This document shows positions 50,836-59,794 of a stretch of DNA of 64,000 nucleotides, in pieces; the stretch's first letter is position 1; the number at the start of each line of letters is the position of its first letter. This stretch comes from Microbacterium sp. MYb72. GTDB taxonomy: Bacteria > Actinomycetota > Actinomycetes > Actinomycetales > Microbacteriaceae. The stretch spans positions 96,983 to 160,982 of the forward strand of contig NZ_PCOT01000006.1 in assembly GCF_002979415.1 (NCBI RefSeq). Direction: 5' to 3'. Made by a program: the position numbers and the translations under genes. The notes below the pieces were generated by a model. It did not search any database. It saw only the letters and a list, made by a program, of their open reading frames with translations, and had not been told where the DNA came from.

Positions 50836-52391
50836 CCGAATCCGCATCGACCGGGGCCGCGGCATCCGCCCCCTCGTCTTCAGGGCCGTCCACCGGCACC
50901 TACTCCGTCGGCCACAGGCCGAAGAGCCCCTGGCCCGCTCTGTGGGCGCTGGTCATCGGCTTCTTCATGATCCTCGTCGACACGACCATCGTCTCGGTGG
51001 CGAACCCGGCAATCAAGGCCGCCCTCGACCCGACGACGAACAACCTCGACAACGTCGTGTGGGTCACCAGCGCCTACCTCCTCGCCTACGCCGTTCCGCT
51101 GCTCATCACCGGGCGCCTCGGCGACCGCTTCGGGCCGAAGAACATCTACCTCATCGGCCTCGCGGTCTTCACGCTCGCCTCCCTGTGGTGCGGCCTGTCG
51201 ACGACGCTCGAAGGGCTGATCGTCGCCCGCGCCGTGCAGGGGCTCGGCGCCGCATTCATGACGCCGCAGACGATGGCGGTCATCACGCGCACGTTCCCCG
51301 CCGAGCGCCGGGGAGCGGCGATGGGTCTGTGGGGCGCGACCGCCGGTGTGGCGACGCTCGTCGGCCCGCTCGTCGGCGGCCTGCTCGTCGACGGCCTCGG
51401 CTGGGAGTGGATCTTCTTCGTGAACCTGCCCGTCGGCGTGATCGGCTTCGTGCTGGCGTGGATCTACGTGCCCAAGCTGGCCACGCACCCGCATCGCTTC
51501 GACGTGCTCGGCGTCGTGCTCAGCGCCGTCGCCCTCTTCCTCCTCGTCTTCGGACTGCAGGAGGGCGAGAAGTTCAAGTGGGGCGTCATCTGGGGCCCGA
51601 TCTCCGTGTGGAGCCTCATCATCGCGGGCCTCGTCGTGCTGGCCCTGTTCATCGTGCAGCAGGCCCGCACGCGCAGCGAGCCGCTGGTGCCCCTCGACCT
51701 GTTCCGCGACCGCAACTTCTCGGGAGCCAACGTCGCGATCGCCGCCGTCGGCTTCACCGTGACGAGCATGTCGCTGCCGATGATGTTCTTCCTGCAGATC
51801 GCACGCGGCCTCACCCCGACCGAGGCGGCGCTGCTGTTGATCCCGATGGCGGTGCTGTCCGGAGTGCTCGCGCCGTTCGCGGGCAAGCTGCTCGATCGCG
51901 TCGATCCGCGCATCATCCTGGTGCCCGGTCTGCTCTGCGTGGGCATCGCCCTCGTCTGGTACTCGGCGCTGATCAACATGGACACCCCGATCTGGATGTT
52001 CCTGCTCCCGTCCGCCCTGATGGGCATCGGCAACGCCGGCATGTGGGGTCCCCTCGCGACGACGGCGACCCGCAAGCTCCCGCCGCGCCAGGCCGGCGCC
52101 GGTGCGGGCATCTACAACACCACCCGCACGATCGGATCGGTGATCGGCTCGGCATCCATCGCGGCGTTCATGCAGTCGCGGCTGGAGGCCAACCTCCCCG
52201 GACTGTCCGACGCGGCCGGAGGCATCGGCACCGGAGGCGCGCTGCCCCCGCAGGTCGCCGACGGGTTCTCCGCGGGAATGGCGCAGGCGATCCTGCTGCC
52301 GGCCTGCGTCATGGTCGTCGCCCTCGTCGCGTCGCTGTTCCTCGGACGCTACGAGTCCGAGCCCGCGGCCGCGCCGGGAGGGAAGGGCTGA
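50832..52391 (+). CDS. MFS drug exporter, DHA2 family (14 helices)
   Basis: A 519-residue EmrB/QacA-type carrier. The motif D1 LVDTTIVSVANPAIKAAL in helix 1, motif A GRLGDRFGPKNIY and motif C GATAGVATLVGPLVGGLLVD all mark drug:H+ antiporters. An N-terminal Ser/Ala/Gly-rich segment of ~30 residues precedes helix 1. It is translationally coupled to padR and is therefore probably induced by its own substrate. Confidence 0.92.
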   Translation: MTESASTGAAASAPSSSGPSTGTYSVGHRPKSPWPALWALVIGFFMILVDTTIVSVANPAIKAALDPTTNNLDNVVWVTSAYLLAYAVPLLITGRLGDRFGPKNIYLIGLAVFTLASLWCGLSTTLEGLIVARAVQGLGAAFMTPQTMAVITRTFPAERRGAAMGLWGATAGVATLVGPLVGGLLVDGLGWEWIFFVNLPVGVIGFVLAWIYVPKLATHPHRFDVLGVVLSAVALFLLVFGLQEGEKFKWGVIWGPISVWSLIIAGLVVLALFIVQQARTRSEPLVPLDLFRDRNFSGANVAIAAVGFTVTSMSLPMMFFLQIARGLTPTEAALLLIPMAVLSGVLAPFAGKLLDRVDPRIILVPGLLCVGIALVWYSALINMDTPIWMFLLPSALMGIGNAGMWGPLATTATRKLPPRQAGAGAGIYNTTRTIGSVIGSASIAAFMQSRLEANLPGLSDAAGGIGTGGALPPQVADGFSAGMAQAILLPACVMVVALVASLFLGRYESEPAAAPGGKG

Positions 52392-52450
52392 CGCCCTGAC
52401 GCGGCACCGGATTCCCGGCATCCGCGTCTCGACGTCCCCCCCTCCGAGTT

Positions 52451-52492
52451 CCGACGCCCCACCTGACGCACGACAGACAGGTGGGGCGTCGG
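52451..52492. terminator. Hairpin after the DHA2 exporter gene
   Basis: CCGACGCCCCACCTG (52451-52465) and CAGGTGGGGCGTCGG (52478-52492) form a perfect 15-bp stem with a 12-base loop. The right arm is repeated directly downstream (GTGGGGCGTCGG at 52499-52510). The rest of the 175-base gap holds no gene. Confidence 0.8.
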
Positions 52493-52566
52493 TGTCGGGT
52501 GGGGCGTCGGCGGCTGGTAGGGCGGACGGGTTTGGCGAGAGCGACCGCGTGTGATGTCATCGGGTG

Positions 52567-53097
52567 ATGACGATCGCGCTCATCCGACCAACGACCGACC
52601 TCTATGACAGCTGGGCCGCCGCCGTGGCGGAGTTCGGCGGAGGTCACATCGACGGTTCGGGTCTGCAGGCCCCTGTCATCCCGGGGCGGGTCACCCTCGA
52701 CGAGCTGATCGCGGATGCCGCACGGCTCGCCGACACCTCGATCGCGCCTCCCGAGGACCGCGTGCACAACGACCTCTACTGGATCGTCGACGACGCCGAG
52801 GTGATCGGATTCCTCTCGTTCCGCCACGACCTCAACGAGTGGCTCCGCGAGGCCGGCGGGCACATCGGCTACGCGGTGCGGGAGTCGCGTCGCCGCCAGG
52901 GCTACGCGTCGAAGGCGCTGGCCCTCGCGCTCGACCGTGCGCGCGAGATCGGGCTGGACCGCGTGCTGGTCACCTGCGACGACGACAACGTCGCCTCCGC
53001 CCGCACGATCGAGGGCGCCGGCGGTGTGCTGCAGGACGTGAGCGACCAGACCGAGCGCGGGCACGCGCTGCTGCGCCGCTACTGGATCACGCTGTAG
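52567..53097 (+). CDS. GNAT acetyltransferase
   Basis: A 176-residue N-acetyltransferase. The acetyl-CoA-binding part is IGYAVRESRRRQGYASKALA, followed by GLDRVLVTCDDDNVASARTI and a C-terminal strand RRYWITL, as in the family where the last strand forms dimers. ATG 52567 or GTG 52564 may be used; there is no clear ribosome site. Substrate unknown. Confidence 0.87.
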   Translation: MTIALIRPTTDLYDSWAAAVAEFGGGHIDGSGLQAPVIPGRVTLDELIADAARLADTSIAPPEDRVHNDLYWIVDDAEVIGFLSFRHDLNEWLREAGGHIGYAVRESRRRQGYASKALALALDRAREIGLDRVLVTCDDDNVASARTIEGAGGVLQDVSDQTERGHALLRRYWITL

Positions 53098-53206
53098 TCA
53101 GCCCACCGGCCCTTGTGCCGGTTCTGCGTGCGAGAACGCGACCGGAGGCTAGGGTTGTTGGTCGGCGGCCAACCGGTCGTCGTCGTCGATCCCGGGAGCA
53201 TCCGTC

Positions 53207-54679
53207 GTGATCCGCAATCCTTCCTCCGCCTCCGCGCGCCTGCGCAGGTTCGGGCGCACCGCGGGAGCAGCCGTCCTCACGGCGTTCCTCGCCGTCGGCG
53301 CCCTCCTCGTCGCGCCGACCGCGGCGACCGCCGCCGATGAGAAGTACGTCATCGGCACCGACACCACCTTCGCGCCCTTCGAGTTCACGAACTCCGACGG
53401 CCAGCTCGTCGGCATCGACATGGACCTGCTCCGCGCGATCGCGAAGGACCAGGGCTTCGAGGTCGAGATCCGTCAGCTCGGATTCGACGCCGCCGTCCAG
53501 GCGCTCCAGGCGAACCAGGTCGACGCCGTCATGGCCGGCATGTCGATCACCGACGAGCGCAAGAAGACCTTCGACTTCAGCGACCCCTACTTCACCAGCG
53601 GCATCCAGCTCGGAGTGATGAAGGACAGCGACGTCCAGTCGCTCGACGACCTCGACGGCAAGACCGTGGCCGTGAAGACCGGCACCCAGGGTCAGACCTT
53701 CGCCGAGGAGAACAAGAAGAAGTACGGCTTCACCATCACGCCGTACCAGGACACGACCGACATGGTCGACGCCGTCAAGGCGGGCCAGGCCGTCGGCTAC
53801 TTCGAGGACTTCCCGGTGCTCGCCTACGGCATCCAGCAGGGGTCGGGCTTCCGTCTGGTCGGCGCCCCGGAGCTCGGCGGCGAGTACGGCTTCGCGGTGA
53901 ACAAGGGGCAGAACCCCGAACTGGTCGAGATGTTCGACAAGGGCCTCGCGAACCTCAAGAAGTCGGGCGAGTACGAGACGATCGTCGACCGGTACCTCTC
54001 CGGCGGCGAGGAGTCGGCGCAGCCGACCGACATCATCTCGGTGGCCGTGAAGTACTGGCCGGCGCTCATGAGCGGTCTGTGGCTCACGATCCTCGCGACC
54101 CTCGTGGCGCTGGTCGCCGCCTTCGTGCTCGGCATCGTCTTCGGCTTCGGCCGCATCTCCGGGTTCTTCCTGTTCCGCTGGCTCGCCACGGCGTACGTCT
54201 TCGTGTTCCGCGGCACCCCGATCCTGGTGCAGGCGTTCTTCGTGTTCTTCGCCATCCCGCAGCTGTTCCCCGGGCTGACGTTCAACCCGTTCGTCGCCGG
54301 AGCGATCACCCTGTCGCTCAACACCGGCGCGTACATGACCGAGATCATCCGCGGTGGCATCCAGGCCGTCGACCCGGGCCAGAACGAGGCCTCGCGCTCG
54401 CTCGGCCTCGGCCACTGGAAGACCATGCAGAAGGTCGTGCTGCCGCAGGCGTTCCGCATCATGATCCCGTCGTTCGTGAACCAGGGCATCATCACCCTCA
54501 AGGACACGTCGCTGATCAGCGTGATCGGCCTGGCCGAGCTGACGTTCCAGTCGCGGCAGATCATCGCCTCGACCTACCTGTCTGCACAGGTGCTGACGAT
54601 CGTCGCCCTCATCTACTTCGTCGTGATCACGCTGCTCACGCTGCTCGCCAACCGCCTGGAGAGGAAGTTCACCGCATGA
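53207..54679 (+). CDS. Amino-acid ABC transporter, fused binding protein and permease
   Basis: A 490-residue fusion. A signal peptide ([20 protein letters not shown]) is followed by a family-3 binding domain (residues ~45-268, [20 protein letters not shown] and [15 protein letters not shown]), then a permease domain with five helices (~285-490) with the EAA loop [20 protein letters not shown]. This is the GlnP architecture, in which the receptor is tethered to the channel. Polar amino acids such as glutamine or glutamate are expected ligands. GTG 53207 follows GGGAG. It overlaps the ATPase gene by four bases. Confidence 0.93.
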   Translation: MIRNPSSASARLRRFGRTAGAAVLTAFLAVGALLVAPTAATAADEKYVIGTDTTFAPFEFTNSDGQLVGIDMDLLRAIAKDQGFEVEIRQLGFDAAVQALQANQVDAVMAGMSITDERKKTFDFSDPYFTSGIQLGVMKDSDVQSLDDLDGKTVAVKTGTQGQTFAEENKKKYGFTITPYQDTTDMVDAVKAGQAVGYFEDFPVLAYGIQQGSGFRLVGAPELGGEYGFAVNKGQNPELVEMFDKGLANLKKSGEYETIVDRYLSGGEESAQPTDIISVAVKYWPALMSGLWLTILATLVALVAAFVLGIVFGFGRISGFFLFRWLATAYVFVFRGTPILVQAFFVFFAIPQLFPGLTFNPFVAGAITLSLNTGAYMTEIIRGGIQAVDPGQNEASRSLGLGHWKTMQKVVLPQAFRIMIPSFVNQGIITLKDTSLISVIGLAELTFQSRQIIASTYLSAQVLTIVALIYFVVITLLTLLANRLERKFTA

Positions 54680-55404
54680 GCAAGATCGAAGTCCGGGACC
54701 TGCACAAGTCCTTCGGAGACAACCACGTGCTCAAGGGCATCGACCTCCGGGTGGAGGACGGCGAGGTCATCGCCGTGATCGGTCCCTCCGGTTCGGGCAA
54801 GTCCACGCTGCTGCGCTGCCTCAACAAGCTCGAGGAGCCCACCTCGGGTCACGTCATCATCGACGGCGTCGACCTGACCGACAAGAGCGTCAAGCTTGAC
54901 GAGGTGCGCCAGCGCATCGGCATGGTGTTCCAGCACTTCAACCTGTTCCCGCACATGACCGTGCTGGAGAACATCACACTCGCGCCGATCGAGCTCGGTC
55001 GGCTGTCGAAGGCGGATGCCCGGGCACGGGCGCTGTCCCTGCTCGACCGGGTCGGGCTCAAGGAGAAGGCGGATGCGAAGCCGGCATCCCTCTCCGGCGG
55101 TCAGAAGCAGCGTGTGGCCATCGCCCGCGCGCTGGCGATGGACCCCGAGATCATGCTCTTCGACGAGGCGACCAGCGCCCTCGACCCCGAGATGGTGGGC
55201 GAGGTGCTGCAGGTCATCCGCGATCTCGCGTCCGGCGGCATGACGATGGTGCTCGTCACCCACGAGATGGGGTTCGCCCGCGAGGTCTCCGGTCGCACCG
55301 TGTTCATGGACGGTGGCGTGGTCGTCGAGGAGGCGCCGCCCTCCGAGCTGTTCGGATCCCCGAAGAACGAGCGCCTGAAGGACTTCCTCTCGAAGGTGCT
55401 CTGA
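54676..55404 (+). CDS. glnQ: Amino-acid ABC transporter ATP-binding protein
   Basis: A 242-residue polar amino-acid ABC ATPase of GlnQ/HisP type. Walker [11 protein letters not shown]-loop [13 protein letters not shown], signature LSGGQKQR, Walker [15 protein letters not shown] and the switch His in [11 protein letters not shown] are all intact. It powers the fused receptor-permease encoded just upstream (ATGA overlap). Confidence 0.95.
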   Translation: MSKIEVRDLHKSFGDNHVLKGIDLRVEDGEVIAVIGPSGSGKSTLLRCLNKLEEPTSGHVIIDGVDLTDKSVKLDEVRQRIGMVFQHFNLFPHMTVLENITLAPIELGRLSKADARARALSLLDRVGLKEKADAKPASLSGGQKQRVAIARALAMDPEIMLFDEATSALDPEMVGEVLQVIRDLASGGMTMVLVTHEMGFAREVSGRTVFMDGGVVVEEAPPSELFGSPKNERLKDFLSKVL

Positions 55405-55436
55405 GTCGCGTCCGCGGCATCCTCCGTCGACTTCCC

Positions 55437-55532
55437 GTGAACTCGCCGAGTGCACGGGAAGTTTGCGTGTGCAGGCCGCGCACTCGCCGACTACTCGTGA
55501 ACTCGCCGAGACGAGACGAGACGCGACGAGAC
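55437..55532. repeat. Family-2 repeat unit plus GAGAC run
   Basis: GTGAACTCGCCGAG occurs at 55437-55450 and 55497-55510, exactly 60 bp apart. Between them are CTTCCCGTG/CACGGGAAG (9-bp dyad around the first copy) and GCACTCGCCGACTACT. The layout copies the 60-bp unit at 36651-36721. From 55508 follow five GAGAC-like pentamers (one is GCGAC). The region lies between convergent genes. Confidence 0.7.
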
Positions 55533-55543
55533 GGGGCGCGGGG

Positions 55544-56842
55544 TCAGGCGCGCGAGGCGGGGGTGGGATGCCGGCGGATCGTGCCGCTCACGAGGGCCGC
55601 GACGGCGCACAGGCCGGCGGCGGCGAACCAGGCGATCGTGTACTGGCCGGTGTGGTCGCGGACCATGCCCGCGAGCACCGAGGCGATGCCGGCGCCCACC
55701 TGGTGCGCGGCGAACACCCAGCCGAAGACCAGCGGACCCCGCTCGCCGAAGACCTCGCGGCACAGGGCGATCGTCGGCGGCACGGTCGCGACCCAGTCCA
55801 GACCGTAGATCACGATGAACACCACGATGCTGGGCTGCACCGACGCCGACAGCAGGCTCGGCAGGAACAGCAGGCTCACCCCGCGCAGCGCGTAGTACGC
55901 CGCGAGCAGGATGCGGGGATTCACCCGGTCGGTCAGCCACCCCGAGAGCACGGTGCCCGCGATGTCGAAGACGCCGACGACGGCGAGGAGGCCGGCCGCC
56001 GTGGTCGTCGGCATCCCGTGGTCGTGGGCGCTGGGGATGAAGTGCGTGCCGATGAGGCCGTTGGTGGTGGCGCCGCAGATCGCGAAGCCGATCGCCAGAG
56101 CCCAGAACGTCTTGGTGCGGGCGGCATCGCGCAGCGTCGTGAGGGCGAGTCGAGCCGCGCCCCAGGCGCTGCCGCGGGGAGCAGGAGCGGATGCCGCGAC
56201 CGGCGCCGTCTCGCCGTACCGGCCGACGCCGAGGTCGGCCGGTCGATTGCGCAGGAAGATCCACACGAGCGGGACCACGGCGAGAGCACCTCCCGCGATG
56301 ATGAGCGAGGCCGCACGCCAGCCCACGTCCTCGGCGGTCGCCGCGATGACGGGCAGGAAGATGAGCTGGCCGGTCGCACTGCCCGCGGTGAGCACGCCGG
56401 AGACGAGTCCGCGACGGGTGGCGAACCACGTGTCGGTGATGGTGGCGGCGAAGACGAGGGCCATCGACCCGGTGCCGAGGCCGATCAGCACACCCCACGT
56501 CAGGATCAGCTGCGCCGGGGTGGCGACGAAGACGCTGAGCGCGGACCCCGCGCCGATGACCAGCAGTGCGGTGACGGTGACGGCGCGGATGCCGAAGCGC
56601 TGCATGAGCGCGGCAGCGAACGGAGCGGTGAGCCCGAACAGCAGGAGGTTGACGGTGACGGCGAGGGAGAGCTCCGCCGTGGTCCACCCGAACTCCTCCT
56701 GGAGCGGGAGCATCAGCACGCCGGGGGCGGCGCGGAACCCCGCGGCGCCGATCAGCGCGATCAGGGCGACGAGAGCGACGATCCAGGCGGGGTGGATGCG
56801 GCGGCGGGTGCCGGTCGGCTCCTCGACGGACTCGGCGGTCAT
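55544..56842 (-). CDS. MFS transporter under HxlR control
   Basis: A 432-residue major facilitator with twelve helices. Motif A is seen as AAALMQRFGIRAVTVTALLV and the second half as LSGWLTDRVNPRILLAAYYA. It resembles the oxalate/formate or CynX-like group (start FRAAPGVLMLPLQEEFGWTT). ATG 56842 overlaps the HxlR stop by four bases, so it is coupled to that regulator. The substrate is unknown. Confidence 0.87.
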   Translation of the reverse strand: MTAESVEEPTGTRRRIHPAWIVALVALIALIGAAGFRAAPGVLMLPLQEEFGWTTAELSLAVTVNLLLFGLTAPFAAALMQRFGIRAVTVTALLVIGAGSALSVFVATPAQLILTWGVLIGLGTGSMALVFAATITDTWFATRRGLVSGVLTAGSATGQLIFLPVIAATAEDVGWRAASLIIAGGALAVVPLVWIFLRNRPADLGVGRYGETAPVAASAPAPRGSAWGAARLALTTLRDAARTKTFWALAIGFAICGATTNGLIGTHFIPSAHDHGMPTTTAAGLLAVVGVFDIAGTVLSGWLTDRVNPRILLAAYYALRGVSLLFLPSLLSASVQPSIVVFIVIYGLDWVATVPPTIALCREVFGERGPLVFGWVFAAHQVGAGIASVLAGMVRDHTGQYTIAWFAAAGLCAVAALVSGTIRRHPTPASRA

Positions 56843-57372
56843 GCGGCGCTCGATGCGGTGACTTCGGAGGGGGAGCTCGCCCCGGTCGGGCCGGGCGCCG
56901 CGCTCGATCCGGTGAGGGCGAAGGGCTCTCCGCCCATGCTGCGGCGTGACCATCGGGTGCTGTCCGCGTCGAGGGGAGCGGCGCAGACCGCGCACCAGTC
57001 GACGGATGCCGCGGTCGCCCCGCACCGGCCGCACGTGACCGTGAGGCCCCACGGCCCATCGGGGTCGGTGACCTGGGTGAAGCGGGCGTAGGCGTGCAGG
57101 ATCGGAAGCGTGGAGCGTCCGGCATCCGTCATCCGATAGCCGGCGCGCGCCGCCGCGGGGTCTTCGCGCTCGATGAGACCCGCGTCGGTCATGGCCGTGA
57201 GTCGCCGCGAGAGCACGGAGTCGGCGGCGCCGGTGGCCGCGCGCAGCTGGTCGAAGCGCGTGCGTCCGGAGAACATCTCGCGCAGGATCAGCAGCACCCA
57301 CGGGTCGGCGAGCACGTCGGCGGAGTGGGCGATCGGGCAGGTCGCCGAGGACCAGTCGGAGCGGAGCGGCAT
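56839..57372 (-). CDS. HxlR-family regulator with C-terminal zinc-ribbon-like tail
   Basis: A 177-residue protein. Residues ~10-105 are an HxlR winged helix (CPIAHSADVLADPWVLLILR, RFDQLRAATGAADSVLSRRL). HxlR proteins are usually 105-130 residues; here an extra tail carries TCGRCG and CAVCAAP, a pair of CxxC knuckles that could bind zinc. The N-terminal Cys12 of the family is present and may sense oxidants or aldehydes. A palindrome lies 8 bases upstream. It is followed by and coupled to an MFS gene, its likely target. Confidence 0.87.
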   Translation of the reverse strand: MPLRSDWSSATCPIAHSADVLADPWVLLILREMFSGRTRFDQLRAATGAADSVLSRRLTAMTDAGLIEREDPAAARAGYRMTDAGRSTLPILHAYARFTQVTDPDGPWGLTVTCGRCGATAASVDWCAVCAAPLDADSTRWSRRSMGGEPFALTGSSAAPGPTGASSPSEVTASSAA

Positions 57373-57379
57373 CCGCTAA

Positions 57380-57394
57380 CTTTCTTGAAGAAAG
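57380..57394. promoter_or_regulatory. Candidate HxlR operator
   Basis: CTTTCTTGAAGAAAG, a perfect 7-bp dyad around one base, lies 8 bases upstream of the HxlR start, where it would overlap the transcription start or -10. Its AT content stands out. It is probably the autoregulatory site. Confidence 0.65.
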
Positions 57395-57420
57395 CCAGGG
57401 CTGTCAAGAGTGAACGTGCA

Positions 57421-57502
57421 AGAGTTCGGAGAATGGCAGGAATCTCGGACGATCAGGCAGGAATCCTCCGAGAAACGCGCGTTCATCCGAAGAACGGATG
57501 CT
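57421..57502. repeat. Family-1 palindromic repeat, copy C
   Basis: The core ATCTCGGACGATCAGGCAGG is followed by AATCCTCCGAGAAACG, giving a stem TCTCGG/CCGAGA with a longer imperfect extension. It aligns with the repeats at 10.1 and 21.1 kb (TCTCGGACGATC, then GGAATC, then TCCGAGAAACG) and has the same trailing part with a small dyad (ATCCGAAGAACGGAT). It lies upstream of HxlR and downstream of purD. Confidence 0.6.
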
Positions 57503-57521
57503 GCGGCACGGCGCCGCGCGC

Positions 57522-58799
57522 CTACTCCGCGACGCGGGCGGCGATGTCGGTGCGGTAGTGCGAGCCGTCGAGAGAGATCTTCGCGATCGCCTCGTAGGCG
57601 CGGGTACGTGCGGTGCGGAAGTCGGATGCCACGGCGACGACGTTCAGCACCCGGCCACCCGTCGCGACGAGCGAGCCCCCGGGGGCGTCGGGGCTGGCGG
57701 TCGCGGCGTGGACGAGGCGGACGCCCTCGACGGCCGCGGCATCCGCCAGGCCCTCGATCGGACGCCCGGTCTGCGGCGCCTCGGGGTAGCCCTCGCTCGC
57801 GAAGACGACGGTGATCGCGACGTCGTCGCTGAACACGGGCTCCGGCTGGTCCTCCAGGGTGCCGGATGCCGCGGCGAACAGCAGCTCCGACAGCGGGGTG
57901 ACCAGGCGCGGCAGCACGATCTGCGTCTCGGGGTCGCCGAACCGCGCGTTGAACTCGATCACGCGCACGCCGGCGGGCGTGAGGATGAGGCCCGCGTAGA
58001 GCAGTCCGATGAACGGCGTGCCCTCGGCATCCAGCCGGCGGATGACGGGAAGGGCGACGTCGCGCGTGACCTCCTCGACGAAGGCGCGCTCGCTGCCGAA
58101 CTGCTCATCGAGCCAGGGCAGCGGCGAGTACGCGCCCATGCCGCCCGTGTTGGGGCCCTCGTCGCCGTCGAGAGCACGCTTGAAGTCCTGCGCGGGGCTG
58201 AGCGCGCGCACGGTGTCGCCGTCGCTGAGGAAGAACAGCGAGACCTCGGGGCCCGACAGGAACTCCTCCACGAGCACGGGGCCGGAGGGCAGGTAGTGCT
58301 CCGCGTGCGCGAGCGCCTCGGCGCGGTCGGAGGTCACGATGACGCCCTTGCCGGCGGCGAGACCGTCGGCCTTGACGACGTGCGGGGCGCCGAGCTCGTC
58401 GAACGCGGCCTCGACCTCGGCGACGGTGGCGGCGCGCACGGCGCGGCCGGTGGGGACGCCCGCGGCATCCATGATCCGCTTCGCGAACGACTTCGACCCC
58501 TCGAGCTGGGCTGCGGCCTTGCCCGGTCCGAACACGGGGACGCCGTGCGCGCGGAGCACGTCGGCGACGCCGGCGACCAGCGGAGCCTCAGGCCCCACGA
58601 CGACGAGGTCGACCGCGTGCTCGTTGGCGAACGCGGTCACCGCGGCGCCGTCGAGCGGATCCACCGTGACAGGCGTGGCGTCCTGCGCGATGCCGGCGTT
58701 GCCTGGGGCGACGAAGATCTCGTGCTCCGTCTGCTCGGCCCGCAGGGCGAGGATGATCGCGTGCTCACGGGCACCGGAACCGAGGACGAGAATCTTCAC
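57522..58799 (-). CDS. purD: Phosphoribosylamine-glycine ligase
   Basis: A 425-residue GAR synthetase of normal length. The N-terminal KILVLGSGAREHAIILAL, the ATP-grasp core VVKADGLAAGKGVIVTSD and the family signature FNARFGDPETQ are intact. It joins glycine to phosphoribosylamine. ATG 58799 has GGTGAAG upstream and a TAGTCT -10-like box 12 bases away. purC lies 8 kb off, so the pur genes are scattered. Confidence 0.96.
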   Translation of the reverse strand: MKILVLGSGAREHAIILALRAEQTEHEIFVAPGNAGIAQDATPVTVDPLDGAAVTAFANEHAVDLVVVGPEAPLVAGVADVLRAHGVPVFGPGKAAAQLEGSKSFAKRIMDAAGVPTGRAVRAATVAEVEAAFDELGAPHVVKADGLAAGKGVIVTSDRAEALAHAEHYLPSGPVLVEEFLSGPEVSLFFLSDGDTVRALSPAQDFKRALDGDEGPNTGGMGAYSPLPWLDEQFGSERAFVEEVTRDVALPVIRRLDAEGTPFIGLLYAGLILTPAGVRVIEFNARFGDPETQIVLPRLVTPLSELLFAAASGTLEDQPEPVFSDDVAITVVFASEGYPEAPQTGRPIEGLADAAAVEGVRLVHAATASPDAPGGSLVATGGRVLNVVAVASDFRTARTRAYEAIAKISLDGSHYRTDIAARVAE

Positions 58800-58858
58800 C
58801 CGTCCAGACTACCGAGGCCGCGCGTCCGGATTTCGGACCGGGTGCGGCGCAGGCGGAT

Positions 58859-58941
58859 GCCAGAACTCCGGAGAATCACCGCGGCTCCCGGCCATGGAGC
58901 GGCTCGGAGCCCGATCATGACGGAATCTCCGGAGTTCTGGC
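58859..58941. repeat. Long inverted repeat GCCAGAACTCCGGAGA
   Basis: GCCAGAACTCCGGAGA (58859-58874) and TCTCCGGAGTTCTGGC (58926-58941) are perfect 16-bp complements with a 51-base interior that itself contains a dyad around CCATGG. Just upstream, CGTCCGGATTTCGGAC resembles an arm of the family-1 repeat. It fills the gap between purD and the Nudix gene. No gene is seen. Confidence 0.75.
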
Positions 58942-59011
58942 GCGCGACGGCGCGTGATTCGGATGCCGGGGCGCAACGCGGGCACGGGCCCGAAGCCTCG
59001 GAGCGGGTGGC

Positions 59012-59689
59012 TCAGACCGTGACGGGCCGCTCGACCGTGGGGTCCCAGGGGATGGTCCAGCCCGTGGCGTCGAACAGCGCGTCCAGGACCATCGCGGTGA
59101 AGCCCCACACGATCGTGCCGTCCACGTCGAACGCCGGGCCCTTCCACGTGCGGCCCATGCGGCTGATCGTCGACGTGAAGCGGATGTCAGGGTCGAGCAG
59201 GTGCGCGACGGGCACGCGGAACACCTCGACGGTCTCGGCGTGATCGACCGCGACGACCCGCGACGGCGACCGCCACCAGCCGAGCACGGGGGTCACGAGG
59301 TGGTTGCTCGCGGCGAGGGGCAGCTCCGACAGTGTCGCGAGCACCTCGACGCCCGCGGGGTCGAGTCCGGTCTCCTCCTCCGCTTCGCGCAGCGCCGTGG
59401 CGACGGCATCCGCGTCCTGCTCCTCCCTGCGCCCGCCGGGGAACGACACCTGGCCGGGGTGCGACGAAAGGGTCGCCGCCCGTCGCTGCAGCAGCACGTC
59501 GAGGTCGGCCGCCACCGTCAGCTCGTCGGTGCGAGCGGGGATGCTGTCGAGCATGCCGAACAGCACCAGGACGGATGCCGCGTGCGCGCCGTCGTCGGTC
59601 GGAGGGAACGGCGCCGCCCAGCGCGCGCTGCGCTGCGCTGCCGCGATCAGCTCGGCGCGCGCCCCGTGCAGGGTCTCGTTCGGAGTCAT
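59012..59689 (-). CDS. Nudix hydrolase, CoA pyrophosphatase type
   Basis: A 225-residue Nudix protein. The Nudix box is complete (GGRREEQ ... REAEEETGL), preceded by HPGQVSFPGG, the UPF0035/CoA-pyrophosphatase signature (LLxxRxxxLxxHxGQVxFPGG). It probably cleaves CoA to phosphopantetheine and ADP. The leaderless start is TAGGCT (59702-59697), seven bases, ATG 59689. Confidence 0.9.
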   Translation of the reverse strand: MTPNETLHGARAELIAAAQRSARWAAPFPPTDDGAHAASVLVLFGMLDSIPARTDELTVAADLDVLLQRRAATLSSHPGQVSFPGGRREEQDADAVATALREAEEETGLDPAGVEVLATLSELPLAASNHLVTPVLGWWRSPSRVVAVDHAETVEVFRVPVAHLLDPDIRFTSTISRMGRTWKGPAFDVDGTIVWGFTAMVLDALFDATGWTIPWDPTVERPVTV

Positions 59690-59794
59690 CGCTTCGAGCC
59701 TAAGCCTGCGGGCAGGGGTCGGGCGCGGATCTTGTGCGCTCCCGACAAGCACCGGCACCGCCGAGCGGGCGCCCCCGCCGCGTACCCTGATCCC

